27,500 nt of DNA from Chrysomallon squamiferum (lineage: Eukaryota > Mollusca > Gastropoda > Neomphalida > Peltospiridae). This document shows positions 1-12,648 of this stretch, in pieces (within the stretch, counting starts at the first letter, position 1; every line of letters begins with the position of its first letter). The translations under genes were made by a program, and so were the position numbers. The notes beneath the pieces are model-generated. The model was not told the origin of the DNA. It worked only from the letters and a program-made list of their open reading frames with translations, and did not search any database. The stretch covers positions 12,804,415 through 12,831,914 of the forward strand of contig CM022679.1 in assembly GCA_012295275.1 (NCBI GenBank), written 5' to 3'.

Positions 1-92
1 ACCCACATACACACACACACACACACAAACATGCAAACACACACACTCATAAATACATGCACCCATACATACACATACACCCACACAAACAG
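1..92. repeat. (CA)n / CATA-rich microsatellite
   Basis: Interrupted ACAC and ACATAC runs occupy the left edge of the window and may continue outside it. Confidence 0.9.
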
Positions 93-321
93 GAAGAGAA
101 AGAGAAAAAAATAAGAAAGAATCACAGTAGAAGAATCATTACATTTGAAGTAGGATTTCCATAGTGTAACAGATGTCAGCCAACAAAACAGTAAATGAAG
201 ATTAATGTCAGCATTTATAGATGTAATTAGAGTGATATATATTACCTTACAAACAACCAGGTTTGTTAGCAATTATACTATGTACCTAGTGATACTGGTA
301 CCAAAATTACCTTTAAAAAAC

Positions 322-376
322 TAAATAAAATAAAATAAAATAAAATAAAATAAAATAAAATAAAATAAAATAAAAT
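322..376. repeat. (AAAAT)n microsatellite
   Basis: About 11 near-perfect copies of the pentamer TAAAA. Confidence 0.97.
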
Positions 377-1533
377 CTAATTAATAAATACATAATGATG
401 TATTTTAATACAGATATTATTTATAAACAATATGGTTTTTTTAACAGTACCCATTTTTATTAATAACTGTACCACACAGAGAGCATGACAATATTGATAT
501 TACCTTGTAAATACATATTGGTATTAACATATGCGTCAAAACATACTGGGATACAGAAATTAATAAACATAATACATCTTGTAGTTATTATACTGATGAT
601 CAATATTCTGCTACAATCCATTGATCATTTATAAATACTTTTATGGAAAATTCGCAAAGTATGTAGAAGGTGTTACATAGCAAATATTAAAACTATTATA
701 TTCTTTAATAAATAATGAAAGAAAGAAAGGAAATGAACAAAAGAACAGAGAAAGTCAGAAAGAAAATCATAAAATCGATTTTAAAAAACATCATTTTAAT
801 ACAGCACTGAAAAAGTCACAGAAGTGCAGAAAATTAAAATGAACAAAAAACATGTACAAGTCTTCTCCATTTCACAAGTTAAAACAAAAATAATGTCAAT
901 GCCCTGTTAAGGTCTGAAATGAAACGCACTTTATAAAATCCCACCAGAAATTCTTCAACAAAATTAAGTACTGCAAAATCAATAATCTAATGTTAAAGTA
1001 AAATATTTGCAAGTTCATTAACATTTCATTTAGTGATCAGTGCTTTGACGGAACAACTGAAGAAATGAGCAATGACAAAACGAAACAAATAAAAAAAAAA
1101 TGAAAAAGAAATTGTTGGTTAATTTCCTGCAGACCTTTCAAAAAAAAAAAAAAAAAAAAATTAAAAAATAAATGCAGAAAGTTTTCTCTAACAATAATCT
1201 GGGTGTAACAAAAATTATAATTACATCGCCACAAATACAGCAACCCATCCTTTTTTTCTGGAAATTCTGGATCCAGTGCAAGTCTAAATTGATTTATTAA
1301 TGTAAACAAGAAAATTTTAAATACATATTTGTTCTATAAATCAAAATTCAAAATAACTACGCAGTATTCAGCCAAACTACATGTTTGAAAAATTAGGAAG
1401 GAAAAAAATTTACAAACTATTCAACACAGTTGTATTAGAAAAACAATCATAAATAACAAAATATAAAATTTAATTATAGCCTGTACAAATATAACTGCAA
1501 ATCATTAAAAGGGGTTAGCCTGTATTTTAATAA

Positions 1534-1535
<2 letters not shown>

Positions 1536-1598
<63 letters not shown>
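1536..1598. repeat. (GT)n microsatellite
   Basis: About 30 GT units with one TTT interruption near its left end. Confidence 0.97.
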
Positions 1599-2158
1599 TA
1601 AAAGAATAAAAATCTTAAGAAAATAAGTAGGTGTGAGTCAAAAATGAAGAGTTGATTACTGTTTCTTTGAATTAAAACAACAAAAAAACAAACAAAACCA
1701 ACCAACAAACAAACAAAAAAAAAGCCCATTAAGTAAAAGAGTTTGTGTCAGTTGTGGTATATCTGCAGTATGTACCTGTCACACAGATTACTGAGATTTC
1801 AAACTGCTGCCAATCACTTGTCTGTTTACAATTAACATTTAACCTGATTTCCACAATTATTTACGTCACATTCAACAGACTTGCATTTTCTTCATTTTTT
1901 TTCTTTTTCTAAGTACATATTATTGCTAATATGCAGTCAAATTAATTGAAATGATGTGTGAATGTCCTAATTCTTACTGGTTTCTTTTCCCTTTTTTTTT
2001 TTTTTTTTTTTGTTGTAAAGTATGTATTATCAGTGGTCTCCCCAGCATTTGTGAAAGATATGGTGGGAATTGGTGCAACTGGTTCAAGTTAAACAAAGGG
2101 ATGGTACAGAAAATAATTATTTGTTTAATGCCTTAATATGTATTTATGCTACATGTGT

Positions 2159-2183
2159 AATATATATATATATATATATATAT
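2159..2183. repeat. (TA)n microsatellite
   Basis: About 12 perfect TA units. Confidence 0.95.
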
Positions 2184-2694
2184 TCAGAAGAACAAAAAGA
2201 AGCAAGAGATGAACAGATAGAAAATAACTATGAAAAAGAAAATGAAAAATTGGGAAAGAAATTTTGATTACTTAGCACATGAAACTGACAGCTAAATCCT
2301 TTTTATTTTTTGAAAGAAAAAAATTATATATATAAAAGTATAAAAATTTCAAACTAAGATAACAAAACTCCAGATATTAAAATGACTAAAAAAAAAAAAA
2401 TTAAATTAAAAAAAATTGAAATAATAACTAAAAGAAGACTGAAAACTCCCTGTATGCTTACTGTGTCATGACAGCTGAACCAGATGACAGTTTGTGTCCA
2501 GTAACAGTGATCACGACAAAAAACAACAACCGCAAAATCCATTTTGTAATTTCTGCAATGTCATTTTGGACAAAAATCCAATACATTTTTGGCATTTCGT
2601 TACAAGCAGGATATTTAATCTCATAACTTATTTATAGATATTTGCAATTTTTTTCCCCCATCATTATTTATAAAGCACTAGCAGGAGAATTAGT

Positions 2695-3030
2695 TTATTA
2701 AATTGTGGGGGTAATAAAATGCATGTGGTTTTTTCCTGAGTCTGGATGATAAAACCAAAAGGCAATTACTTCCATTATTATTATTAATGTTGTTCTTCTT
2801 GTTGTTGTTCTTTTTCTTCCTCATCTTCCTATTTTCATTATTTATTTATTCATTTTTATTTTTTTAAATGTATTTTTTTTTTATTTTTAATGAACTGAGG
2901 TGGTTGTAACAGCTAATGAAATGCTTCTTAAGACTGGATGATAAAAAAATAAAGGTAATTACCATCAATTTCATTATTATTATTGTTCTTTATCTTCTTC
3001 TTTTCATTCCTCCTCCACATATTATTATTA
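2695..3030. repeat. imperfect tandem duplication, period about 205 bp
   Basis: The block with CTGGATGATAAAACCAAAAG, GCAATTAC, an ATT-triplet run and a TTCTTCTT/TTCCTCCT tract at about 2720-2830 recurs at about 2925-3020 (ACTGGATGATAAAAAAATAA, GGTAATTACC, and so on). Confidence 0.6.
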
Positions 3031-3204
3031 TTATCTTTTTTCAAAGTTTTAATAACAGTTATCATGTTTGGGTCCATTGCTATATCTGTCCAGTATTAAC
3101 AAGAAATGAAAATGCATGAGTCTCTTCCATCAAAAGGACTCCATTACATCATCAGGGTTACTGCATTTCTTCTTTTTTTGAAATTTAATGACAGGGTGAA
3201 TTTA

Positions 3205-3450
3205 TTATAAATCTGTTACAAAGGCCTCCTCTGTCAACTGTTAAACAGGAAAGTCAAAACATGTTTGATAAATCCGTATCTCTCCTCAGGTAATATATAA
3301 CATCAGATAACTTGGTGTGTTTATTATTTTTCACACTTAATAGTAACAGTGATATAAATTATGCATTTCTTAAGTTCACAGATCTTTTCTCTCAACAGTT
3401 TTGCAGAAAAGTTAAAACCAGTTTGATGAATCTGTTCCTGTTTTCTTCCA
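3205..3450. repeat. diverged tandem duplication, period about 170 bp
   Basis: TGTCAACTGTTAAACAGGAA with AACATGTTTGATAAATCCGT (3232-3285) resembles CTCAACAGTTTTGCAGAAAA with ACCAGTTTGATGAATCTGTT (3393-3440). Confidence 0.45.
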
Positions 3451-3949
3451 TATACATGATAGCAGTTAAGGTTTATTTCTGCATGAGACTGTTATGAATT
3501 TGTTAACAGTGATGCTATACAATTAATGTTTATAAACATCCCTTGTCAGTAATTAACCATAACATTAAAAAAAACTTTTTTTCCCATTTCTAGCATTATT
3601 CCTAAACAGAATAATTTAATCATATTATATTTTTCGTGGACAAATAATGCTTTATACTAACGGAAAGATATTAATAGGATGTTAATGACTGTAATATTGC
3701 CATTTTATGTGCACCATCTGTGAATTCAATTCAGAAAATCATTTACTGTTATCTATACAAACTGTGTCAGTAAAAATATTGTTTACACCATGGCTGTTAT
3801 TTCAGTTTTAAATCATTATAATATTTGTTGTTTTATTAAACTGCATAAAGGCTATGTTTTAAGCTTGTACATAATAAATATGTTTGTTGTACATATTTGA
3901 TTACAACTGCATTACAATGACAACAATATCTAAACAAGACAATTGCCTA

Positions 3950-5570
3950 AGGCATCGTTTTACTTCCAGCAATGAAATGTTGCAGAATATTTATTAAATA
4001 CTATCAAGATAATCACACAGTCGTTAGTGATGTCCATATGCTGAATACATTAAAGCTCAGAATCTTAAATTTCAAGAAATCAGTAAAATAATATACAGGA
4101 TAACAGTTTTTAGAACAATTCTGTTTTATTCCTGTGATGAAATGATTAAAAACAGTTTTTGATACTGCTAAGGTAAATATTAATATAATTATTTTACTTG
4201 GTTTACACAGAATATATTAAAACTAAAACCACAGTCAGTTTAATGGTGTTCACAAAATCTGTTAAAACTAAAAACTATCATAAGTTTAGTAATATATACT
4301 GAGACTATTAAAACTAAAAACTATCATAAGTTTAGTAATATATACTGAAACTATTAAAACGAAAAACTATTATAAGTTTAGTAATATATACTGAGACTAT
4401 TAAAACTAAAACTATCATAAGTTTAGTAATATATACTGAGACTATTAAAACTAAAAACTATTGTAAGTTTAGTAATATATACTGAGACTAATAAAACTAA
4501 AACTATCATCTGGTTTAATGGTATTTACTGAATCTGTTAAAACTAACAGAACCATCACCTTGATGGTTATACCATCACATGCACTGAATCTGTTAAAGCT
4601 ACAGCTATCATTAGTGTAATGATATACACTGAATTTATTCAGGCTAAACCTATTATTCCAATTTGAATAATTTTTTATGGTAATGAAATGTTAAGAATAT
4701 TACTCAAATGCTCTCATGTGAATTAATATCAGTATTATTAGCAATACATTGAATCTTTTAAAGCTAAAACTCGTCAGTTTGAATACATCAGTAGCCTAAC
4801 AAATTGCTAAACAATACTTTTCAAATAGTCTCGTGAGAGTTAATAACATATTTGTTACAGTTACACTGAATGTATTAAATTTAAAACTGTATATCAATGA
4901 CTTTCAGTGTCTCATGTCACATTCCTTTCCCCTGTGATCCCAGACAGTTCATCCCATGTTTTAAATCATATCCTTACCAGTATACACTGTGAACTGTATA
5001 TTCTTCTCCAGTTCTTCCCTTGACTAAAATTCCTGCCTAAATACTCCCCTGGTATCCAAAAGGCTCCCCTGGGGAGAATCAGTGTATATTCAAGTGGAAT
5101 AACATTTACTTCCAGCAGTAAAGAATGTACATTTCAAACAGTCTTATGAGAGTTAATGATGTTAATGTCAGAAATACACGGGAACTTTTTAAAGCCATTA
5201 GAACATGTTCTTTACAAAATGTAAAAGAATATTGTTAAACTGTTTTCAAGACTTGTAATTTCTGATAATGACATCTACATATCAGATATCTTATAAGTTT
5301 TTACTCTTTTTTATTACTTGTATCTTCCTTCAACTTGGTCCTGTTTATACCTATTTTATTCTTCTTCAAATTATCAATTTTTAAAGAAAATATATATCTT
5401 TCCTAAATACTTTCAGCATATAATCACTGATGTAAGTTATATACACTGAATGAAAGTAGATTTAATTTTATCTATCTGTTGGTGCTAATCATATGAAAAA
5501 ATTTGAATACATATTTCTTAAATACTCTGAACAGCTATTACTGCTAATACTGTTTTTTGATGGCATATAT
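3950..5570. repeat. decayed long-period repeat array around the 46-bp minisatellite
   Basis: Motifs of the form 'AATGAAATGTT ... AATATT ... AAATACT/GTCT ... GTTAATGATGT ... CACTGAATNTNTTAAAGCTAAAACT' recur at about 3970-4065, 4540-4600, 4600-4650, 4678-4775, 4800-4890, 5100-5200, 5225-5280 and 5400-5560. They are diverged and unequal in spacing, so this reads as an old satellite-like array from which the 46-bp run expanded later. Confidence 0.5.
4257..4512. repeat. 46-bp minisatellite, about 5.5 copies
   Basis: Units start at about 4258, 4304, 4350, 4396, 4441 and 4487, giving a period of 46 (once 45). Each contains ACTATTAAAACTAAAAACTA, then TCATAAGTTTAGTAATATAT and ACTGAG. Copies are nearly identical in the centre and fade at both ends into more diverged relatives. 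Confidence 0.9.
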
Positions 5571-6089
5571 TACTTTAGAACCCTAAATTCTAAAGAGGCC
5601 AAACACAGTATAATAATATTCCAACAGGCCACTGAAAAGGACAAGCAGCTGACGTGAATTTCCTATCATTTATTTTAACAAATTACAATTTTACAAACAA
5701 AATAAACTCATGTGAAAATTGTATAGTTACTCTTGGGCACTGTTTGTTATTATATATGTTAGTTTGCAAAGGGTAAATCTGAAACTGAATCATCAATGTC
5801 AGTCAAAGTCTTTTAAGAATTAAGCGAACAATTTGTTGATTTCAGAATGGTAATTAAAATTATAAGCCAGTTTACAATATCTGTTATTATTTATCACTTT
5901 ATTGTAGATTTTATTAAATTTCTGAAGTGAATCTATATTCTAAACACTAGTTATTGTCATCAATGATAGTAATGTTTTAATATTTATATTTAAAGTAGGT
6001 TTTGACAGTTATGTGATTACGTTCTTAAACACTGGAACATACACTGGCAACATCAAATGGGAAATATATAATTACTTAGTGTTAGAACA

Positions 6090-6320
6090 ATAATTCTACC
6101 TAAGAGTAAAGGTGAGTAAGTAGATAATTATATTTGAATTCAGACTGGTAATTCTACTTTCAATTAATAGAAAGTAAATAAATATTTGTTTGAGTAATTC
6201 TATTTAAGACCAAAAGTGATAAAGCAGATCATTATTTGAGTTTTGAGTGATAATTCTTCCAATTAAAGTGAAAGGTAAGTGAAAAGATAATTATTTGAGT
6301 TTGGACAGGTAATTCTGGTA
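6090..6320. repeat. degenerate minisatellite, period 46-58 bp, about 4 copies
   Basis: Copies begin with (GG)TAATTCT at about 6091, 6149, 6194, 6251 and 6309. Each continues with an AAAG-rich part and ends in ATAATTATTTGAGTTTGGA-like sequence. Confidence 0.7.
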
Positions 6321-6846
6321 CTAAAACTAATAACTAAAACTAACTTCCTCTTTATTCAAGGTCTTTAAATAAGAAATTAGAAATATCCCAATGAAACAGA
6401 AAACTTGTCGTAAATATGAACAGAATATCTGCATTAGAGTTTTTGACATATTTTCTTTCTCACTTAAATCAAAACATCCGCATATGCTGTCATGTGCAAC
6501 CATGCAGAACAAATAAAAATGATCAAAATGCAGGAGAACTTTGTTATTACTGCAGAGTTAATGTAGCAAATCTGTGCTTTTATTTCACGTACTACCACAA
6601 CCAGCATTAATCTCTAATCTGCAGTAAGCTACATTTTATGTACAGACATCACAATGAAATCACTTATTTATATTTATTTTCCAGATTTGCAATTATATAG
6701 CTTTGGAAGGCAAAGATGTGTGGTAAAATGAATAAAACGATTATTAAATTTGTCATGAGCCGAGTGCCTTGAATGTGTGTCTCAGTCTAAGAAATTAATA
6801 AAAATACATGTATGTATTCTACAGTAACATAACATCATTAGACTTC

Positions 6847-6980
6847 TAAAGATTGATATTCTTATTATTTGATTATGCAAAAGTTTCTGAAGTTCGGTAT
6901 TTCCAAAGATTGATATTCTCGTTATTTGATTATGCAAAAGCTCCTGAAGTTTGATATCATCATTATTTGATTATATCACC
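6847..6980. repeat. 57-bp tandem repeat, about 2.4 copies
   Basis: AAAGATTGATATTCT followed by TTATTTGATTATGCAAAAG and CTGAAGTT occurs at 6848 and 6905. A shortened third copy (GATATCATCATTATTTGATT) starts near 6952. Confidence 0.85.
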
Positions 6981-7439
6981 ATTAAAAGATAAATTCCTCT
7001 CCATATTTGAATGTTTATCCATTTGATGCAATGGGAGAAATAATAGCTTAATACCTTTCCTGTATTTATTAACTTCTGCCTTGGCTATGATGGACAAATT
7101 TTGCTAACAAAACTATGACAATAAAACAGAGCCATTATAAAAATTTGTGACATACAAATGTACACTACAAAATGATTAATTAACAATATTTTAAATATTT
7201 AATACAAACTGCAAATAATATGGACATTAATATATTTAAAATTTCAATAATAAATAATAGATAGAAAATTTCACCAATCATTAAAATGAATGACTAATAA
7301 TGACTTTTTCAAATAATGAAACATCCGAACTGAAATACATCTGATTATTTTACCCAAATAATCTGCTCAGGAAAGAACATGACTCAACCGATGCATTTAA
7401 CAAAAAATAAAACATTAAGATATCAAACGATTTACGTTT

Positions 7440-7850
7440 ACAATGTTTACGCAACCTGACAAGTAACAGTGGCGTCTTGTGCTTGTTTATTACCACTGTG
7501 TCCCAAAATCAACATCAAACGCGAACCAACGCGAAGAAGTAGACAGCAAAAACACAGTGACTGCCACAGCGTACGACGACGTTGCCACGGCGACGACACA
7601 AACGTGAACGTGACTGAAAGAGCCATCTTTTGCTAAAATCACAATTATGTTGATTAAAAAGAAAAACTGACAAATAATATTTTCTGATCTGAAAGTCATG
7701 CATCCGAGCTAACTTGATAACAAACTCGTAGACTGTCTCCAGCTGCTGACTGGCTGTTTCCTTGTCACTAAGGAGCAGATTCAGCTGCAGAAGGAGAAGA
7801 TTCTGGATTCAGACAACAACAACAGCAAAAAAGTTGGAGGTGGTTCACCA
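7440..7850. other. GC-richer, CpG-containing island with unassigned open frames
   Basis: This 400-bp island differs sharply from its AT-rich flanks and has several CpG (for example 7519-7535 and 7569-7606). On the minus strand an open frame of about 70 codons starts inside the ORF at M7626 (AAAGATGGCT, ending at a CAG|GT donor-like site after 7456, 57 codons). A second frame from about 7805 to 7663 reads through LLLSDKETASQQLETVYEFV and RMHDFQIRKYYLS, with balanced composition and acceptor-like AGs in front. Neither could be matched to a known family, and they overlap in different frames. It may be a promoter plus first exon of an unrecognised gene, an alternative PKC first exon, or a relic. 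Confidence 0.35.
7581..7594. promoter_or_regulatory. RFX X-box-like imperfect palindrome
   Basis: GTTGCCACGGCGAC matches the X-box layout GTNRCC-N(0-3)-RGYAAC bound by RFX factors, with one mismatch in the second half-site. It lies in the centre of the GC-richer island. In animals such sites often stand near starts of ciliary genes. No ciliary coding exon was recognised nearby, so a role is only suggested. Confidence 0.35.
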
Positions 7851-7929
7851 TTGTGGATACAGCTTTCAAAATGGAATGGGTTTTATAAAAATAAAAATAC
7901 CCAGATTTAGATGTATTACAAAAGTGTAT

Positions 7930-8070
7930 TAGTAATAGATTCAAACATATCAGAAATACATTTAGATGTATCTAGGATGCATTCAAATATATCAAGGATA
8001 CATTCATACATATTAGGGATATATTCAGATATATCAGGGACATAGGTTCAAAACATCAGAGATAGAGATT
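7930..8070. repeat. 21-bp minisatellite
   Basis: Units of the form GGATACATTCANATATATCAG start at about 7975, 7996, 8017 and 8038. More diverged relatives stand on both sides. Confidence 0.8.
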
Positions 8071-8280
8071 CAAATATCAATGTTACATTAACATATGTTA
8101 AGGATTTATTATTATTATTATTTCTATTATGGTTGTTGTGTTTGTTGTGCTTGTTAAATCTGTGAATGAATGAATAACTGAGATATATTTAGAAAACAGT
8201 CGATTACAAATACAGTTATAAATAGAATGTGTTATTACATGGCATATTATTAATACAAATTGCATATTAATAGTAATAGT

Positions 8281-8350
8281 AAAAAATAATAATAATAAAA
8301 AAAAAAAAAAAAAAAAAATACCCTCCCTCCCTCAAAAAAAAAAAAAATAA
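8281..8350. repeat. AAT run followed by two poly-A tracts
   Basis: Poly-A at about 8297-8318 and 8334-8347 is separated by a pyrimidine stretch TACCCTCCCTCCCTC. This could be the tail of an old retrotransposed insert, but no body was recognised. Confidence 0.8.
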
Positions 8351-9552
8351 CAATAAAAAACAAAACAAAAAAATCATTTCTTTATTTTCAGGCTGAAAGC
8401 AGCCAAAAAAGATCTATCTTTCTACTTGATGTTATTTTCAGATTAATCGAAAGATAGCTTTGTGAACAATAATGGATGGACATTTAAAATGTTAAGAATT
8501 CCCTTGAGAAAACGTATCAGTCTTCCTTTTTGGCCCCAAATCAGTTTAAGTTTTAACACTTTTGAAATGAATCCAAACCAGATATCTTGCAAAAATAAGA
8601 TGATTCTGTTTCAGACCAGATTTTAATCTAAAATACTGTTATTATGACAGTTTCAAACAATATGGATAAAGCAATATGTTAGTTTAAAATTTTACTGAGG
8701 GTGTGGCATTTAATACTTCATGTATTCAGTATGTTGGAAAAAATATACTTTATATAAATCAGATAATTTAAATTAAAATGGCATTATTTTTGTGATACAT
8801 ATAACTAATTCTATGACATATTCATAATTCACATGACACTGTTATGAATAGATTTATATTACTGATACACACATTATTGTTTTATTTAAGTTTTATTACT
8901 AATTTTACATTCAAGTGTACTAATATTACAAATAATTTTATTCAGTTCAGTAACTGTAAACTGTTAATAAATGGTTTTATTCATTTAAAAACAGTTTTAT
9001 TAATTGTAAATATTCTATACAGACAATTTTGTCATCACACCAATATTTTATTTGTTATCTCTAAATCAAATAGTTTAGAATAATAATTTAATGAAAAAAA
9101 ATGAAAGACATATTCACAGTGGTTGAATAAGTGAGTGAATGAGAAAAAAAATGAAAGAAAGAAAGAATGAATGAATATATGAATGAAAACAAAAACAAGA
9201 TCAGAAAAGTTGTAACAGTTTTTGGAAACTGTTTACATGAAAGCCTGTAAGTGTTACTAATACATATGACTGTTGTTTCAAACATGTCACCTGATGTTTT
9301 CCTGTTACACATTACAAACTTATTTCTATTACAGGATTTACTAGTAAACTGGCAACATGTTGGGATACATAATCAGAAGGAAATAATTAACACATGTACA
9401 TATAAATTTGTTTTGTAGCTGCTAATAAATACTAATAAGCAGTATTCTGCTTGGTCTGCTAACTTCTGAATACTTGAAAATCAAATGGATGCCGTTTGAA
9501 GCAAAATGGTCATGCAATGAATTAATACACAATACATAATGTGTATGTGCTA

Positions 9553-9561
9553 GTGTGTGTA

Positions 9562-9624
<63 letters not shown>

Positions 9625-9625
9625 A
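9553..9625. repeat. (GT)n microsatellite
   Basis: About 30 perfect GT units from 9565 to 9623, preceded by GTATGTAT and followed by a repeated GGATGCTTGTGT. Confidence 0.97.
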
Positions 9626-10455
9626 TGCTTGTGTGGATGCTTGTGTGTGGGGATGTCTATATGTCACAAAATGCTTGAATGAGTATGTGTACATTTTACT
9701 TTTTCAATTACTTAGCACTGGGGAAATACTGGAGTCAGTATTGTTTATGTTTTATTAAATTTAAAATCATTTGCAGCACTCCTCATGATGATATGTCTGA
9801 GATATTAGAAGACATCATATTTTGAACTAAACTAAAACAAAAACCTGCTTCATATTTTCCATGTGAAAAACTACCATAAGTATAACAATGCAAGCAAATG
9901 TGTACTCTTCAAATAACAGATTACAAATGTGACATAACATACTAAGAAATTCACCTATTCTTATTTGGACAGATCAATGAAAAAAAAATTGATATGTATT
10001 CAAACCAAAAATAGCTTTCTGCTTTGTGTGAATATCCGGGTTTACGTGAAACATATTCAGTGATATTTGAAACTGTAGGGTTTAGTTCTTTCTTTAGATT
10101 ATTTAAGTTAGATAATACTGATCTTAGAGAATGTCTGTAAATCAAACTATTTTAATCATGCTTTATATATAATTTATGTTAAAAATTTCTTTTCATCTGT
10201 GTAAGACTATATCAACATCTCCTATTTTACTACAATCTGGTGGCCAGTAATGTCAAATAAATAAAAATGATGTATGTTTATCTGTTCACCTATCTGTGTC
10301 TCTGTCGGTCTCTGTTTACAAATTTACAAACTTTATGTCAAATATTAATTTAATATATTACACACATACAACCTCATTTATTTATTATTTTCTTTTTCTT
10401 CATACAAACATTAATTTAATATATTCTTGCAACCCCCAATTCGTTCTTTCCAAAC

Positions 10456-10476
10456 AAACACACACACACACACACC
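10456..10476. repeat. (CA)n microsatellite
   Basis: About ten CA units. Confidence 0.9.
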
Positions 10477-11163
10477 CATCTTGTGAAAGATAATATGCAA
10501 GTTTGTGTAAATCTGCGGAGATAACCGTTTTTGTTAATCTTTATATCAAATTATAGGAACTTCAGCTCTTATCATGAAAGCAGCTGAAAGGTTATAATGT
10601 TCTTTCATAAACAGTTGAAGTGGTACACAGCATCGACTTGGCAAGAAAAATGTGCACTGGTGAAGTCTGTATCAAATTATTGACAGCTTGTTTATAGAAA
10701 TTTTAACTTCAAGTCCCAAGAGAAGAACAATATTTACTGATGCTTCACGCAATAAGTGAACAAGAAAAGAGTCTGGTAACAAGTGATGGAGGAGGATGTC
10801 TGAAGAAAAACACATCCAGATACTGGACCTGTGTGAAGAGTAGGAGCAAAAAATGGATTCCCAGTATGTGACCCCCACATGTTCGTCTCCTACTTTTATT
10901 TATCAATATTTTTTATCTCTTTATCCTGAAAGTTATATCTGTTAGAATGATGGAAAAAGCATTTTCCTTCATAAAAGATCTTGTGGTTTTTTTCTCTGTC
11001 TCTAACCTGACATAGCTATTGCTATATTATGAAGAAACAGACAAAACATTTAGAAATAATTAAATAATGTAGATTCTCCAAAAAATATAGCTATTTTATT
11101 ATTGCTCATTTGATTTATCTAAATTATGTATCTGAATTATTTATATTGTTGGTGGTGTTTTTG

Positions 11164-11164
<1 letters not shown>

Positions 11165-11216
<52 letters not shown>

Positions 11217-11221
11217 TTTTT
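11165..11221. repeat. (ATT)n microsatellite
   Basis: About 16 ATT units ending in a short poly-T. Confidence 0.97.
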
Positions 11222-11609
11222 TAGTTTTAATATAATGTTTAAAAGTAAAGGCTCTAATTTTTCTCTTTTTTTCTTATTTTACTAATCTAATCATTGAAGT
11301 ATGTCAAATTAATTTCTCTGTGGAAATAGCAAATAATGTAATAAACTGGCTGACTTTCTGCATTCTATTTCCCAAAGGTCCACAAAAAAAGGTATGACAA
11401 AAAATAACACCTACCAGCAGAGTTTGTTAAAGGTTATCTCTTTTGTTTCACATTGGTGGTCAAAGTAAGTTATTTATTTTAATAAATACGTCAAAATAAA
11501 TTAAATTATTTCTATTTATTTCTATAAAAAGGCATTCCATCAAATATAAATTCGTTTTATATTTGTAGTCAAATTATGTCATTTATTAAATAGATACACT
11601 AAATTAAAC

Positions 11610-11611
<2 letters not shown>

Positions 11612-11644
<33 letters not shown>
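11612..11644. repeat. (AT)n microsatellite
   Basis: About 16 perfect AT units. Confidence 0.95.
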
Positions 11645-11649
<5 letters not shown>

Positions 11650-11981
11650 TTGAAATATGCAATTGTTATATATTTGTAGTCAAATTATTTATATACAAAA
11701 TAAAAAGAATGACATTAATTTATTTGTGTAACAAAATTTCAAATACTTTGTTAAACATCTGTAGTCAAATTTTGTCATTATTTATCAAACAAACTGAATG
11801 ACATTAACCTATTTGTTTAACAAGTTTTCAAACACATATATTTTTGTTTTACTTTGTAGCCAGACTTGAAAAAAGTTCTTTATAAAAAAAAAAAAAATAA
11901 AAATTAAAATAAAATAAAATAGGCAAAAAACTTTAATTACAAAATTACAGGAAAAAACAACATAATTTTTTTTTAAAAATT

Positions 11982-12105
11982 CAAAAATAAATAAGTAGGT
12001 AAGTAAATAAGTAAGTAAGTAAATAAGTAAGTACGTAAGTAAATAAATAAATAAATTAATTAATTAATTAAATAAATAAATAATGATAATGATAATGATA
12101 ATGAT
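11982..12105. repeat. compound tetranucleotide/hexanucleotide repeat
   Basis: AAGT/AAAT tetramers, then TTAA tetramers, then AAAT, then GATAAT hexamers form one compound run just left of the GC-richer patch at 12.12 kb. Confidence 0.9.
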
Positions 12106-12119
12106 CTTATATTGATCAT

Positions 12120-12350
12120 ACACTGTAAACAGAGGTGGGTGTCTGTGACAAAAACATTACAGAAACAAAGCGGTTTCCAAAGCTCGTCTCTCAAGCTTAC
12201 AAACTGTTCACGTCACGTTATGAACGAAATCACTGCCAGCAACATCGAGCCCTTGGTCTGCCCAGTCATCCATTACTTGATAAGATACTCCAACATTTTG
12301 TTGTTTTTTTCTCTCCTAAAGTACATCTCGTCTACGTACTCTAACAGCTA
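12120..12350 (+). other. GC-richer island with an unassigned plus-strand open frame
   Basis: Within an AT-rich repeat area this 230-bp patch carries a plus-strand frame open from about 12135 to 12344, including FPKLVSQAYKLFTSRYERN and ALGLPSHPLLDKILQHF. Acceptor-like AGs stand at 12133 and 12160. The composition is more protein-like than that of chance frames around it, but I recognise no family and see no clear donor. It could be an exon of an unidentified gene nested in the PKC intron, or a fossil of a transposon or retrocopy. Confidence 0.25.
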
Positions 12351-12599
12351 GTTAATAACGATGTCTATTTTACACTCACATGTCTTTCATAAAGATAAGC
12401 ATTATCTTTGTTTACGACATATATTTTATTAACGTGAACCGTATTAATTAGTGTAATTAAATTTGTAAAATTAGTTATGTCCACATGATGAAGGGAAGAA
12501 ATTTTATATTTGGATTCACTCCAAATACTTTTAAAGTTACTTTATAGGTTTTATAACATAAGTATATATATTTATAAAATATATATATTTTAAAATATT

Positions 12600-12648
12600 T
12601 AAAAAAATTAATAATAATAAAAATAAATAAAAATAAATAAATAAATAT
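12600..12648. repeat. (AAAT)n-rich stretch
   Basis: AAT units pass into AAAT units. Confidence 0.85.

Noticed and set aside
1505-1729. Frames encoding poly-Thr-His or Cys-Val at the (GT)n repeats, also at 9422-9758
   Set aside because: Translations of dinucleotide repeats, no gene evidence.
10560-10880. GC-richer patch with a 68-codon minus-strand frame, possibly a SINE-like insert
   Set aside because: No A-box/B-box promoter motif, target-site duplication or poly-A tail could be seen.
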